Positions 18,077 to 28,547 of a stretch of DNA of 64,000 nt are shown here, piece by piece. Source of the DNA: Streptomyces carminius (GTDB lineage Bacteria; Actinomycetota; Actinomycetes; Streptomycetales; Streptomycetaceae); assembly GCF_002794255.1 (NCBI RefSeq), contig NZ_PGGW01000017.1, forward strand, positions 87,524 through 151,523. The letters are read 5' to 3'. The notes under the pieces are model-generated. The model was given only the letters and a program-made list of their open reading frames with translations, ran no database searches and was not told where the DNA came from. The position numbers and the translations under genes were made by a program. How positions within the stretch are numbered: position 1 is the first letter of the stretch; each line of letters begins with the position of its first letter.

Positions 18077-18127
18077 CACCGGCACGGGCCGGGGGCGGTG
18101 GGATGCCGCCCCCGGCCCGTGCCGGTG
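18077..18127 (-). terminator. 22-bp-arm hairpin inside the rpsP-KH-rimM-trmD operon
   Basis: Perfect arms (18077-18098 and 18106-18127, beginning CACCGGCACGGGCC) with a 7-nt loop, located between the KH gene stop and the rimM start. It could reduce read-through from rpsP-KH into rimM-trmD, or be a processing or mRNA-stability element. Confidence 0.75.
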
Positions 18128-18163
18128 TCTCGTGCTGTCTGCCGCCGTCCCCGGTGGCCCCGG

Positions 18164-18403
18164 TCAGCGGATCTGGTCCGCGTCGACGAGGTCGACGCGG
18201 ATGCCCCTGCCGCCGAGAGCTCCCACGACGGTGCGGAGCGCGCGTGCCGTCCGGCCGTTGCGGCCGATGACCTTGCCGAGGTCCTCGGGGTGCACCCGGA
18301 CCTCCAGCACACGTCCGCGGCGCAGGTTGCGGGAGGCGACCTCCACCTCGTCGGGGTGGTCGACGATGCCCTTCACCAGATGGTCGAGGGCTTCTTCCAG
18401 CAT
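18164..18403 (-). CDS. khpA: KH-domain RNA-binding protein (KhpA-like)
   Basis: 79 aa from ATG 18403 (MLEEALDHLVKGIVDHP), with GAGG 7 nt upstream. The GTG at 18409 overlapping the rpsP stop is the alternative. It is a single type II KH fold with the GxxG loop in VIGRNGRTARALRTVV. KhpA pairs with KhpB/Jag in other Gram-positives and binds many RNAs. It lies between rpsP and rimM, its usual location. Confidence 0.93.
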   Translation of the reverse strand: MLEEALDHLVKGIVDHPDEVEVASRNLRRGRVLEVRVHPEDLGKVIGRNGRTARALRTVVGALGGRGIRVDLVDADQIR

Positions 18404-18405
18404 GG

Positions 18406-18852
18406 TCACGCCTCGGTCGACCCGGCGGCGCCGGTCTCGGCCTCGTCCGCCTTCTTGTCGGCCTTGTCGGCCTTCTTCGCCTTCGGGGTGATGGCCTCGC
18501 CCCCGGGCTCGTCCGCCGACTGCTTGGCGGCCGCCTCGAAGACGGCGCGCTTGTCGGCCTTGGGCTCGGGGACCTTCATCGGCTCCGGGGCCGGCAGGCC
18601 CTTGAACTTCTGCCAGTCGCCGGTGACCTTCAGGATGGCCTGCACCGGCTCGGTCGGCTGCGCGCCGACACCCAGCCAGTACTGGACGCGCTCCGAGTCG
18701 ACCTCGATGCGCGAGGGGTTCTGCACCGGGTGGTACAGACCGATCTCCTCGATGGCCCGGCCGTCACGGCGCGTACGGGAGTCGGCGACGATGATGCGGT
18801 AGTGAGGCGAACGGATCTTGCCCAGTCGCTTCAGCTTGATCTTGACTGCCAC
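18406..18852 (-). CDS. rpsP: 30S ribosomal protein S16
   Basis: 148 aa from GTG 18852 ([19 protein letters not shown]), with AGGAG upstream. Early-binding 30S protein. The S16 fold covers about residues 1-85 ([27 protein letters not shown]). A Lys/Ala/Asp-rich C-terminal extension follows, with [12 protein letters not shown] near residue 130, as in other streptomycetes. The long upstream open frame to 19605 is not part of the gene. Confidence 0.97.
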   Translation of the reverse strand: MAVKIKLKRLGKIRSPHYRIIVADSRTRRDGRAIEEIGLYHPVQNPSRIEVDSERVQYWLGVGAQPTEPVQAILKVTGDWQKFKGLPAPEPMKVPEPKADKRAVFEAAAKQSADEPGGEAITPKAKKADKADKKADEAETGAAGSTEA

Positions 18853-19058
18853 GGCTGTGGTGTCTCCTGGTCTCTGACGTGGTGGGACACGGCGGGATGC
18901 CACGTGGGGTTGTGGTACCCGGGTGCCCGATGGACGCGTCAGCCGGAGGAGAGAGGGGTCCTGTGCGGCTGCCGAGTACAGCCGCCCATTGTGCCACACC
19001 TCGCGGGGGGAACCGGTCTCCCCCCGGCTCCCCCGGCTCTCCGGCCGACCGCGTCCCT

Positions 19059-19697
19059 TCAACCCACCGCGACCACCTCCGGGATGCGGAACGGCTGTCC
19101 GCAGGCCCCGCACATGATCGGCGCCTGCGCCAGCACGGACGGGACGACCCGTACGTTGCGCCCGCAGTCGCAGACCGCCTTGACCCGCACCCCTCCCCCC
19201 GAGGAGCCGTGCCGCGCGGCGGGTCCCCGGAAGGTGTGCGAGGTGTCGGTGGCGGTGGCGGCACTGTGGGCGCGCAGGGCCCGCTGCAGCCGCTCGATCG
19301 TCGGCCGGTAGCGCTTTCTGGCCTCGGGCGTCATGACGACCAGCGAGAAACCGCTGCTGGGGTGTGGTTCGTCGGAGTGCTCCAGACCCAGATCCTCGGC
19401 GATCGCCAGGAAGCGGCGGTTGTGGTAGCGGCCCGCGCGCGAAGTGTCCCGGACACCGCGGGCGGCGGCGATCCCGTGGACGGCCTCGTGCAGCAGCCGT
19501 TCGAAGGAGAGCTCGGCGCCACAGGCGGACGACGACTCCCCGATCAGCGATTCGGGCGCGGCCAGGTCGGGCAGCTCGGGGTGGTGCCGTTGAATGTCGG
19601 CCCACGCGAGCGCCAGTTCGGCGGCAAGAACAGGTGGTGTCGTGCTCACGTCGTACACAACGAGCCGGGGTGTCCCGGTGTTCCGATTCCGGGGCAT
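19059..19697 (-). CDS. SprT-like HExxH protein with C-terminal zinc ribbon
   Basis: 212 aa from ATG 19697; GTG 19649 (196 aa) is an alternative, and neither has a clear ribosome binding site. A zincin motif HEAVH lies at residues 70-74 in [14 protein letters not shown]. It is followed by GRYHNRRF (His92, a candidate third ligand) and EDLGL, the SprT-like pattern. The C-terminus has CDCG (176-179) and CGACG (196-200), probably a zinc ribbon. SprT-like proteins include DNA-protein crosslink proteases, but this branch is uncharacterised as far as I know. It lies upstream of rpsP on the same strand. An AT-rich tract just before the start may be a promoter. Confidence 0.75.
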   Translation of the reverse strand: MPRNRNTGTPRLVVYDVSTTPPVLAAELALAWADIQRHHPELPDLAAPESLIGESSSACGAELSFERLLHEAVHGIAAARGVRDTSRAGRYHNRRFLAIAEDLGLEHSDEPHPSSGFSLVVMTPEARKRYRPTIERLQRALRAHSAATATDTSHTFRGPAARHGSSGGGVRVKAVCDCGRNVRVVPSVLAQAPIMCGACGQPFRIPEVVAVG

Positions 19698-19749
19698 CCC
19701 AAATAATTTGCGCCTACTCGTCAGTTGCCGGTCGTTGTCGCCCTGACCC

Positions 19750-19792
19750 GGGCGGGTGGGGCCGATCCGGGGAGGACCGGCCCCACCCGCCC
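19750..19792 (-). terminator. proS terminator hairpin
   Basis: Perfect 15-bp arms GGGCGGGTGGGGCCG (19750-19764) and its complement (19778-19792), about 90 nt downstream of the proS stop. Confidence 0.7.
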
Positions 19793-19881
19793 CAAGCCGG
19801 GACGTACTGACCCGTCAGTACGGTCGTTCCGCCCGGCCGGCCGCGGGACCGGCGGGCCGCCCCCGCCGCCGCCCTCGCGGG

Positions 19882-21297
19882 TCAGTAGGCGCGGGCGACC
19901 ACGGCCACCGTTCCCGGGGCGTCGTCGGCCCGCGGCACCGATCCGTCCTCGGCCACCAGGCACCGCACCGTGGCGGCCTGCTCGGCCAGTGCCGCCTCGC
20001 CCTCCGGGCCGAGGTCGGCCCACGGGATGCGGGCCCAGTTCCCGGCGGCGGCCGCCTCGGCCGCCTCGGCGGTGGTCCGCACCTCCACCGTGCGGGACTC
20101 GCGGCGCTCACGGGACTGGCGCAGCAGCAGCGCCTGGTCCTCCTCCAGCAGCTTGGGGCACAGCCCGGGCAGCGCGTCGAGCGCCACTGGCTCCTTGCCG
20201 CCCGCGATGCGGCGGACCAGCATCGCGGTGCCGTTCTCCAGGTCGCGCGGGCCGATCTCGACACGCAGCGGCACGCCCTTGAGCTCCCAGTCCACGGCTC
20301 GGCGGCCGAAGGGGGTGTCGGTGCGGTCGTCCACCTTCACCCGGACGCCGGCCGCGGCGAGCTTCTCGCCGACCTCGCGGACCCTGGCGAGCACCGCCTC
20401 GTCGCCCTTGATGGCCAGGACGACGGCCTGGACGGGTGCCAGGCGCGGCGGGACGCGCAGACCGTTGTCGTCGCCGTGCGTCATGATCAGGCCGCCGACC
20501 ATCCGGGTGGAGGTGCCCCAGGAGGTCTGCCAGACCAGTTCCCGCTCGCCGTCCTTCGACAGGTAGCGGGTGTCGAAGGCCTTGGCGAAGTTCTGGCCCA
20601 GCTCGTGGCTGGTGCCCATCTGGAGGGCCTTGCCGTCGCCCATCATGCCCTCCAGGGTGAGGGTGTTGATGGCGCCCGCGAAGCGCTCCCGGGGGGTCTT
20701 GCGGCCCAGGACGACGTCCATGGCCAGGACGTTCACCATGAAATCGGCGTAGACCTCCCGGTGGATCCGGGCGGCGTAGTCGCGCGCGTCCTCGTAGGTG
20801 GCGTGGGCGGTGTGCCCTTCCTGCCACAGGAACTCACTCGTTCGCAGGAAGACACGCGGACGCATTTCCCAGCGCACCACGTTGGCCCACTGGTTGATCA
20901 GCAGGGGCAGGTCGCGGTAGCTCTGCACCCACTTGGAGAAGTAGTCGTTGATGATCGTCTCGGAGGTCGGCCGGACGACCACCGGCTCCTCCAGCTCCTT
21001 GCCGCCGCCGTGCGTGACCACGGCCAGCTCGGGGGCGAAGCCCTCGACGTGCTCGGCCTCCCTGGTCAGGTACGACTGCGGGATGAACAGGGGAAAGTAG
21101 GCGTTGTCGGCGCCCGCGGCCTTGATCCGGGCGTCCATCTCGCGCTGCATCCGCTCCCACAGCCCGTACCCGTACGGCCGGATGACCATGGTGCCGCGCA
21201 CCGGTCCGTTGTCGGCCAGTTCGGCCTTGCTGATCACGTCCTGGTACCAGCGCGGGAAGTCGTCCGCCCGGGGGGTGAGTACGGGAGCCTTTGCCAT
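19882..21297 (-). CDS. proS: Prolyl-tRNA synthetase, short archaeal/eukaryal type
   Basis: 471 aa from ATG 21297 (MAKAPVLTPRADDFPRWYQ); an ATG three codons upstream is possible. Class II aminoacyl-tRNA synthetase. Motif 2/3 regions are visible as MVIRPYGYGLWERMQREMD, VVVRPTSETIINDYFSKW, RTSEFLWQEGHTAHAT and GTSTRMVGGLIMTHGDD. It lacks the editing domain of the long bacterial type, and its length (~470 aa) fits the archaeal/eukaryal-like class. It is divergent from the methyltransferase gene. Confidence 0.94.
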   Translation of the reverse strand: MAKAPVLTPRADDFPRWYQDVISKAELADNGPVRGTMVIRPYGYGLWERMQREMDARIKAAGADNAYFPLFIPQSYLTREAEHVEGFAPELAVVTHGGGKELEEPVVVRPTSETIINDYFSKWVQSYRDLPLLINQWANVVRWEMRPRVFLRTSEFLWQEGHTAHATYEDARDYAARIHREVYADFMVNVLAMDVVLGRKTPRERFAGAINTLTLEGMMGDGKALQMGTSHELGQNFAKAFDTRYLSKDGERELVWQTSWGTSTRMVGGLIMTHGDDNGLRVPPRLAPVQAVVLAIKGDEAVLARVREVGEKLAAAGVRVKVDDRTDTPFGRRAVDWELKGVPLRVEIGPRDLENGTAMLVRRIAGGKEPVALDALPGLCPKLLEEDQALLLRQSRERRESRTVEVRTTAEAAEAAAAGNWARIPWADLGPEGEAALAEQAATVRCLVAEDGSVPRADDAPGTVAVVARAY

Positions 21298-21514
21298 GTC
21301 GCGCATGTTACGGCGCCCTGCTGCGGATGCGTGAATCAGGTTGTCGGGAGAACGTAGGAGTGCGCTCGGCGGACGCGGATGTGAACACTCCGGCCCGCCC
21401 TCTGGACTCGGGGACAGAAGCGCAGTTCCCTGGCATTCGGGGACTTTGGACCTCTCGGGGGACGAGACGGCGGCCGGGTATCCGGCGATCCTTCCACGGA
21501 ATGGGGATGTTGCG

Positions 21515-22324
21515 ATGGCACCCACGCTCGCACAGCGGCACCTCCCGCGGCCCGCCCGGGACTGGGCGGAGATTCAGGAACGGATGCTGGTTCCGCTCTA
21601 CGAGGCGGTCTACGAGCGGTTCGAGGTCGGACGGCACGCGCACGTCCTGGGCCTGGGCTGCGGTTCGGGGCTGGCACTGGTGCTGGCCGCCGCCCGCGGC
21701 GCGACCGTCACGGGCACGGACAGCGACGAGGCCCGTCTGGAACTGGCCCGGCAGCGGCTGCTGCCGGAGCCGCAGTGGGGCGCGCGGCACTGGGCCGCGC
21801 GGGTGCTGCCGAGCGAGCCGGACGGCGGGCCGGACGCCGCCGCGCTGCGCGAGGGGCCGCCGCCGACCCTGGTGACCGCCTTCGACGCCCTGCCCGACGC
21901 CGCCGTGCTCACCCGGGTGGCCCAGGTGACCGGGCGGGGCACCCCGGTGGTGCTGGCGGGCTGGGGCCCGGTCGAGCGCTGTGCCGCCGCCCCCGCGCTG
22001 CGGGTGGCCGAGCGGCTGGCCGAGCCGCGGCTCCCGGTGGGCCGGTGCTGGCGGCCGGGCGGCCGGGACGATCTGGAGGACCTGGCCCGGCGGGCCGGGC
22101 TGCGCCTGGACGGCTCGGGACGGGTGGCGTGCCCCTTCGGGTACGCCGACCTGGAGAGCGCCGTACGGGGCCTGGTCTCCACGGGGCTGTACGACGCGGC
22201 CGTCCGGGCGACGGACGAGGGGCAGGTCACCAAGGAGCTGACGGAGGCGCTGCGCCCCCATGTCCGCCCCGACGGCACGGTGTGGATGCAGAACCTGTTC
22301 CGCTACGTGGTCGCCATGACGTGA
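21515..22324 (+). CDS. Class I SAM-dependent methyltransferase
   Basis: 269 aa from ATG 21515 (MAPTLAQRHLPRPARDW). SAM-binding motif I is VLGLGCGSGLALVLAA (about residues 48-63), followed by an acidic residue in GTDSDEARL. The substrate cannot be told from sequence. The upstream frame to 21341 is not supported. It lies between proS (divergent) and ffh (convergent), with a strong hairpin after its stop. It resembles a conserved streptomycete gene of unknown role. Confidence 0.85.
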   Translation: MAPTLAQRHLPRPARDWAEIQERMLVPLYEAVYERFEVGRHAHVLGLGCGSGLALVLAAARGATVTGTDSDEARLELARQRLLPEPQWGARHWAARVLPSEPDGGPDAAALREGPPPTLVTAFDALPDAAVLTRVAQVTGRGTPVVLAGWGPVERCAAAPALRVAERLAEPRLPVGRCWRPGGRDDLEDLARRAGLRLDGSGRVACPFGYADLESAVRGLVSTGLYDAAVRATDEGQVTKELTEALRPHVRPDGTVWMQNLFRYVVAMT

Positions 22325-22334
22325 CGGCGCCGCC

Positions 22335-22383
22335 GCTCCCCCGCCGGACCGGCGGTGCGCGCCTGCCGGTCCGGCGGGGGAGC
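22335..22383. terminator. Bidirectional terminator between methyltransferase gene and ffh
   Basis: Perfect 19-bp arms GCTCCCCCGCCGGACCGGC (22335-22353) and complement (22365-22383), with an 11-nt loop, between convergent genes 67 bp apart. Confidence 0.8.
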
Positions 22384-22391
22384 CGGCCGGG

Positions 22392-23954
22392 TCACTTCGG
22401 AGGCAGCAGGTCCCGGAACTCCTGGGGCAGCTCGAAGTCCTCCGCGTCCGCCCCCGCGCCGGGCAGCCCGAAGGCGCCGCCCTGGCCCGCGGCACGGCGC
22501 TCGGCGACGGCCTGCTCCTCGGCCCTGCGCTTCATCGGGTTGCCCGAGCGCTGCTTGCCCTTGGCCTTCTTCTGCTGCTTGCCCTTCTTCCGGCTGCCGC
22601 CGCCCGCCCCGGGCATCCCCGGCATCCCGGGCATTCCCGGCATGCCGCCGCCCTGGGCCATCTTCGACATCATCTTGCGGGCCTCGAAGAAGCGCTCCAC
22701 CAGGTTCTTCACCGCGCTGACGTCCACGCCCGAACCGCGGGCGATACGGGCCCGCCGCGAACCGTTGATGATCGTGGGATCGGTGCGCTCGGCCGGGGTC
22801 ATCGACTTGATGATCGCGGCGGTGCGGTCCACGTCACGTTCGTCGATGCTGTTGATCTGCTCCCGGATCTGCCCCATGCCGGGCATCATCCCCAGCAGTT
22901 TGGAGAGGGAGCCCATCTTGCGGACCTGCTCCATCTGGGACAGGAAGTCGTCGAGGGTGAACTCCTTGGGCCCCTTCGCCAGCTTCTCGGCCATCTTCTC
23001 GGCCTCTTGCCGGCTGAAGGTCTGCTCGGCCTTCTCGATGAGGCTGAGGACGTCGCCCATGCCCAGGATGCGGGACGCCATGCGGTCCGGGTGGAAGGCG
23101 TCGAAGTCGTCCAGCTTCTCGCCGTTGGAGGCGAACATGATCCGGCGGCCGGTGACGTGCGCGACCGACAGGGCCGCGCCGCCGCGGGCGTCGCCGTCGA
23201 GCTTGGTCAGCACCACGCCGTCGAAGCCGACGCCGTCGCGGAACGCCTCGGCGGTGTTGACCGCGTCCTGGCCGATCATGGCGTCCACGACGAAGAGGGT
23301 CTCGTCGGGACGGACCGCGTCGCGGATGTCGGCGGCCTGCCGCATCATCTCCTCGTCGATGCCCAGCCGGCCGGCGGTGTCGACGACGACCACGTCGTAC
23401 TGCTTGGTGCGGGCGTACTCGATCGAGTCGCGGGCGACCTTGACCGGGTCGCCGGTGCCGTTGCCCGGCTCGGGCGCGTAGATCCCCACCCCCGCGCGCT
23501 CGGCCACGACGGTGAGCTGGTTGACGGCGTTGGGGCGCTGCAGGTCGCAGGCGACCAGCAGCGGGGTGTGACCCTGGGCCTTGAGCCAGCGGCCCAGCTT
23601 GCCCGCCAGGGTGGTCTTGCCCGCGCCCTGCAGGCCGGCCAGCATGATCACCGTGGGCGGGTTCTTGGCGAACCGCACCCGGCGGGTCTCGCCGCCGAGG
23701 ATGCCGACGAGCTCCTCGTTGACGATCTTGACGACCTGCTGGGCGGGGTTCAGCGCCTTGGAGACCTCGGCGCCGAGTGCGCGCTCCTTGACCTGCTTGA
23801 TGAAGGCCCGCACCACGGGCAGCGCGACATCCGCCTCCAGCAGGGCGATGCGGATCTCGCGCGCCGTGGCGTCGATGTCCGCCTCGCTCAGCCGGCCCTT
23901 GCCCCTGAGGTTCTTGAACGTCGCCGTGAGGCGATCGGAGAGAGTGTCGAACAC
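22392..23954 (-). CDS. ffh: Signal recognition particle protein Ffh
   Basis: 520 aa from GTG 23954 (VFDTLSDRLTATFKNLRG). GTPase that binds signal sequences and 4.5S RNA. The N domain is followed by the G domain with GLQGAGKTTLAGKLGRW, VVDTAGRLGIDEEMM and TKLDGDARGG, then the Met-rich M domain (MPGMGQIREQINSIDERD). It ends in a Gly/Met-rich segment (MPGMPGMPGMPG) and a basic tail typical of actinobacteria. The longer frame to 24230 overlaps glnD and is rejected. The partner FtsY is encoded at 31-32 kb. Confidence 0.97.
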   Translation of the reverse strand: MFDTLSDRLTATFKNLRGKGRLSEADIDATAREIRIALLEADVALPVVRAFIKQVKERALGAEVSKALNPAQQVVKIVNEELVGILGGETRRVRFAKNPPTVIMLAGLQGAGKTTLAGKLGRWLKAQGHTPLLVACDLQRPNAVNQLTVVAERAGVGIYAPEPGNGTGDPVKVARDSIEYARTKQYDVVVVDTAGRLGIDEEMMRQAADIRDAVRPDETLFVVDAMIGQDAVNTAEAFRDGVGFDGVVLTKLDGDARGGAALSVAHVTGRRIMFASNGEKLDDFDAFHPDRMASRILGMGDVLSLIEKAEQTFSRQEAEKMAEKLAKGPKEFTLDDFLSQMEQVRKMGSLSKLLGMMPGMGQIREQINSIDERDVDRTAAIIKSMTPAERTDPTIINGSRRARIARGSGVDVSAVKNLVERFFEARKMMSKMAQGGGMPGMPGMPGMPGAGGGSRKKGKQQKKAKGKQRSGNPMKRRAEEQAVAERRAAGQGGAFGLPGAGADAEDFELPQEFRDLLPPK

Positions 23955-24027
23955 GTCGGTCGCGGATCCTTCGCGTTGGCGGCGGTGGCGGTCGACCTCC
24001 AAGAGTATCCGCCCGCCGCCGCCTCGG

Positions 24028-26577
24028 TCAGCCGCCCAGGGTCCGCCCCAGATCCCGGGCGAGCTCGGCGGCCTCCTCCGCCGGCAGCGGGGCGCCGTCC
24101 GGCCCGGTGACGTAGAAGGCGTCCACCGCGTTGGCGCCGAGCGTGCTGACGTGCGCGCTGCGCACCGCGACACCCGCGTCCTCCAGTGCCCGCCCGATCC
24201 GGTAGAGCAGACCGGGGGCGTCCTGGGCACGTACCTCCAGCACGGTGGCCAGCCGCGATCCCGCCGGGGCGACCGTCACCCGCGGCGGCGGGGCCCCGGC
24301 GCCGCGGCGGTGGCGGGGCGTGCCGCGGTAGGCCCGCTCCCGCTCGGCGAGCCGGGCGGGGATGTCGAGGGAGCCGTCCAGGGCGCGCACCAGGTCGGCG
24401 CGGAGCCGGGCGGCCTGCGGCAGCGAGCCGTACTCGGCGGCGACCCGCCAGCTCAGCAGCAGAACGGCGCCCTCGCCGGACGGGCCCGTGCCGGAGGGTC
24501 CCCCGCCGGGCGGGGCCACGGCACGCAGGTCGGCGGTGCGCACGGTGAGCCGGTGCAGGGCCAGGACGCCGGCGGCGGCGGGCAGGGCACCGGGCTGGTC
24601 GGGCAGGGCGATGAGGAGTTCGACGCCGACCGGTTCCGGGTCCGTCTCCGGGGCCGCGTCCGCGACCGCTTCCACGGCCGTGTCCGCAGTGCCGTCCGCA
24701 GTGCCGTCCGTGGAGCGGACGCCGGGGGGCGCCGGCTCTGTCCGGGTGCGCAGGGACAGCACCGGACCGCCGGTGCGCCGGGCCTCGGCGGCCAGCCGTT
24801 CGGCCCCGGCGGGAGGCCGGAAGGTGTCCCGCCCCGGGCCGCCTTCCTCGCCCGTCAGCACCGCGCCGACCCGTTCGACCAGGTCGGACACCAGTCCCGC
24901 ACGCCATGCCGACCAGGCGGCGGGCCCGGTGGCCTTCGCGTCGGCCTCGGTGAGGGCGTGGAGCAGTTCCAGGGTGCCCGCGCCGCGGACGGCCCCGGCC
25001 ACCGCGGTCACGGTCGCCGGGTCGTCCAGATCGCGCCGGGTGGCGGTCTCGACCAGCAGCAGATGGTGCCGCACCAGGGTGGCGAGGGTATCGGCGTCCT
25101 CGGCCCCGAAGCCCATCCTGGCGGCCATGTCGCGGGCGATGGTCTCACCGGTGACGCTGTGGTCACCGGGCCAGCCCTTGCCGATGTCGTGCAGCAGCGC
25201 TCCGACCAGCAGCAGGTCGGGGCGGCCGACCCGGCGCAGGTGGGCGCGGGCCCGCACCGCGGTCTCGATCAGATGACGGTCCACCGTCCAGCGGTGCACG
25301 GCGTTGCGCTGCGGGCGGCAGCGCACCCGTTCCCAGTCCGGAAGCAGCGCGGTGACCAGGCCCTCGGCCTCCAGCGCCTCCCACACCCCGATCAGGGGCT
25401 CGCCGGCACCGAGCAGCGTGACGAACGCCTCGCGGGCCTCGGCGGGCCAGGGCACCGGCAGCGGCGGTACGTCGGCGGCCATCGCGCGCACCGCCGGCCG
25501 GGCCAGCGGCAGTCCGGCCTGGGCCGCGGCCGCCGCGGCGCGCAGCGTCAGGACGGGGTCGCGTCCGGGCCGGGCGGTACGGGCGAGCACCACCTCGCCG
25601 TCCTGCTCGACGACGTTCTCGGCGAGCGGGGTGCGCGGACCGGGGCGGGCGGCGGGGCGGGCCCGCGAGCGCAGCACCCGGCCGACCTCGCGCCAGGTGA
25701 CGTCACCGGCGTAGGAGATCACCCGGGCGGCCTCGTACACCCGGCGCAGCAGGGCGTCCGCGTCGGGCAGCGCGAGGTCTTCGGCGATCTGGTCCTGCTC
25801 CTGCAGGGCCAGCCGGTCGGTGGCGCGGCCGGTGGCCAGTTGGAGGGCGTCACGGATGTCGAGCAGGGTACGGCGGGCCTCGTCCAGCCCTTCGCGGGGG
25901 GCGTCGGCCAGCCAGGAGGCGGCCACCGCGCGCAGGGCGGTGGCGTCGCGCAACCCGCCGCGGGCCTCCTTCAGGTCGGGTTCGAGGAGGAAGCGCAGTT
26001 CACCGTGGCGCCGGGCGCGTTCCCCGATCGCCTCGCGCAGTTCGGCCAGCCGCCGGGGTGCGTCGGCGCGCCACCGGGCGAGCAGCTCGGTGCGCAGGCC
26101 GGCGGTGAGCTCCGCGTCACCGGCGACATGCCGGGCGTCCAGCAGTCCGAGCTGCACCCTGAGGTCCTCGGCGGCGGCCCGCCGGGTCTCCTCGGGGGTG
26201 CGCACCGAGTGGTCCAGGGCGATGCCCAGGTCCCACACGGGGTACCAGAGGCGGTCGGCGAGGGCGGTGATCTCGCCGATGTCCCGTCCGGTGTGCACCA
26301 GCAGCAGGTCCAGGTCGCTGCGCGGGGAGAGCTCCCCGCGGCCGTAGCCGCCGACGGCGACCAGGGCGACTCCGTCTCCCGGGTCGCCGAGCAGTCCGGC
26401 GAGCCAGGCGTCGGTCAGCTCCGCCAGGGCCCTGCGGCGCGGCGGCCCGGGCCGCCCCTCCCCGGTGAGGAGGCGCAGCCGGGCCGCCGCGTAGGTGCCG
26501 GGCTCCGCCCCGGTCTCCCCGGCCCCGCCGGCGGGGCCGGCGGGGTCCGGGGAGACCGGCGGGGGTGCCGCGCTCAT
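24028..26577 (-). CDS. glnD: PII nucleotidyltransferase GlnD
   Basis: 849 aa. In streptomycetes GlnD adenylylates GlnK rather than uridylylating it. Domains in order: nucleotidyltransferase with VAVGGYGRGELSPRSDLDLLL (about 88-108); GlnD-type linker domain; HD domain with LLVGALLHDIGKGWPGDHSV near residue 460; and two ACT domains at the C-terminus. Between HD and the first ACT domain lies a linker with a DGTADGTAD repeat also found in SMC. It starts 16 bp after glnK and ends the amtB-glnK-glnD operon. Confidence 0.96.
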   Translation of the reverse strand: MSAAPPPVSPDPAGPAGGAGETGAEPGTYAAARLRLLTGEGRPGPPRRRALAELTDAWLAGLLGDPGDGVALVAVGGYGRGELSPRSDLDLLLVHTGRDIGEITALADRLWYPVWDLGIALDHSVRTPEETRRAAAEDLRVQLGLLDARHVAGDAELTAGLRTELLARWRADAPRRLAELREAIGERARRHGELRFLLEPDLKEARGGLRDATALRAVAASWLADAPREGLDEARRTLLDIRDALQLATGRATDRLALQEQDQIAEDLALPDADALLRRVYEAARVISYAGDVTWREVGRVLRSRARPAARPGPRTPLAENVVEQDGEVVLARTARPGRDPVLTLRAAAAAAQAGLPLARPAVRAMAADVPPLPVPWPAEAREAFVTLLGAGEPLIGVWEALEAEGLVTALLPDWERVRCRPQRNAVHRWTVDRHLIETAVRARAHLRRVGRPDLLLVGALLHDIGKGWPGDHSVTGETIARDMAARMGFGAEDADTLATLVRHHLLLVETATRRDLDDPATVTAVAGAVRGAGTLELLHALTEADAKATGPAAWSAWRAGLVSDLVERVGAVLTGEEGGPGRDTFRPPAGAERLAAEARRTGGPVLSLRTRTEPAPPGVRSTDGTADGTADTAVEAVADAAPETDPEPVGVELLIALPDQPGALPAAAGVLALHRLTVRTADLRAVAPPGGGPSGTGPSGEGAVLLLSWRVAAEYGSLPQAARLRADLVRALDGSLDIPARLAERERAYRGTPRHRRGAGAPPPRVTVAPAGSRLATVLEVRAQDAPGLLYRIGRALEDAGVAVRSAHVSTLGANAVDAFYVTGPDGAPLPAEEAAELARDLGRTLGG
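24680..24712. repeat. 12-nt tandem repeat in glnD linker
   Basis: GTGCCGTCCGCA-type 12-mer units encode DGTADGTAD. A related 12-mer lies in smc at 33131-33195. Confidence 0.6.
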
Positions 26578-26593
26578 GTGGCTTCCCGTTCCG

Positions 26594-28230
<1,637 letters not shown>

Positions 28231-28328
28231 TGCGGGCGCCTCCTCGCGTCGCGACCCGTGGGGGCGGATCTGGGGATCAGGATGCGCCACAGATTCGCGA
28301 AGCCCCGTTTCCTCCGATGCCGTGCGGT

Positions 28329-28364
28329 GTTTCGCGGCCGTGACGAAGGCACGTGTCGTGTTAC
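28329..28364 (-). promoter_or_regulatory. Putative GlnR operator upstream of amtB
   Basis: On the minus strand GTCAC-N6-GAAAC (28344-28329) fits a GlnR a/b half-site pair exactly. A further GTAAC (28364-28360) lies upstream, with a poorly matching partner and 2-nt shorter spacing than the published four-box arrangement. The amtB operon is a known GlnR target in streptomycetes. Confidence 0.6.
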
Positions 28365-28444
28365 GGCCGGATGAACGCGCCCCCTGGCCGGAACCGTTCG
28401 GTCATCCTTCCCCCTCCGGCCGGTCCCCGGCCCCACCACGCCGA

Positions 28445-28501
28445 ACGGCCGTGACGGCCGCCCCGCGCGGACCGGATGCGCGGGGCGGCCGTCACGGCCG
28501 T
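28445..28501 (-). terminator. nsdA terminator hairpin
   Basis: Perfect 24-bp arms beginning ACGGCCGTGACGG (28445-28468 and 28478-28501) with a 9-nt loop, 47 nt downstream of the nsdA stop. With the GlnR-like site it fills the 317-bp nsdA-amtB gap. Confidence 0.8.
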
Positions 28502-28547
28502 ATAACAACCGGGAATCGGCCCGGCGACGACGGGCCGGACGGCCGGC

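Noticed and set aside
18853..19605. Long N-terminal extension of rpsP
   Set aside because: It crosses the SprT-like gene and intergenic DNA. S16 homology and a ribosome binding site define GTG 18852.
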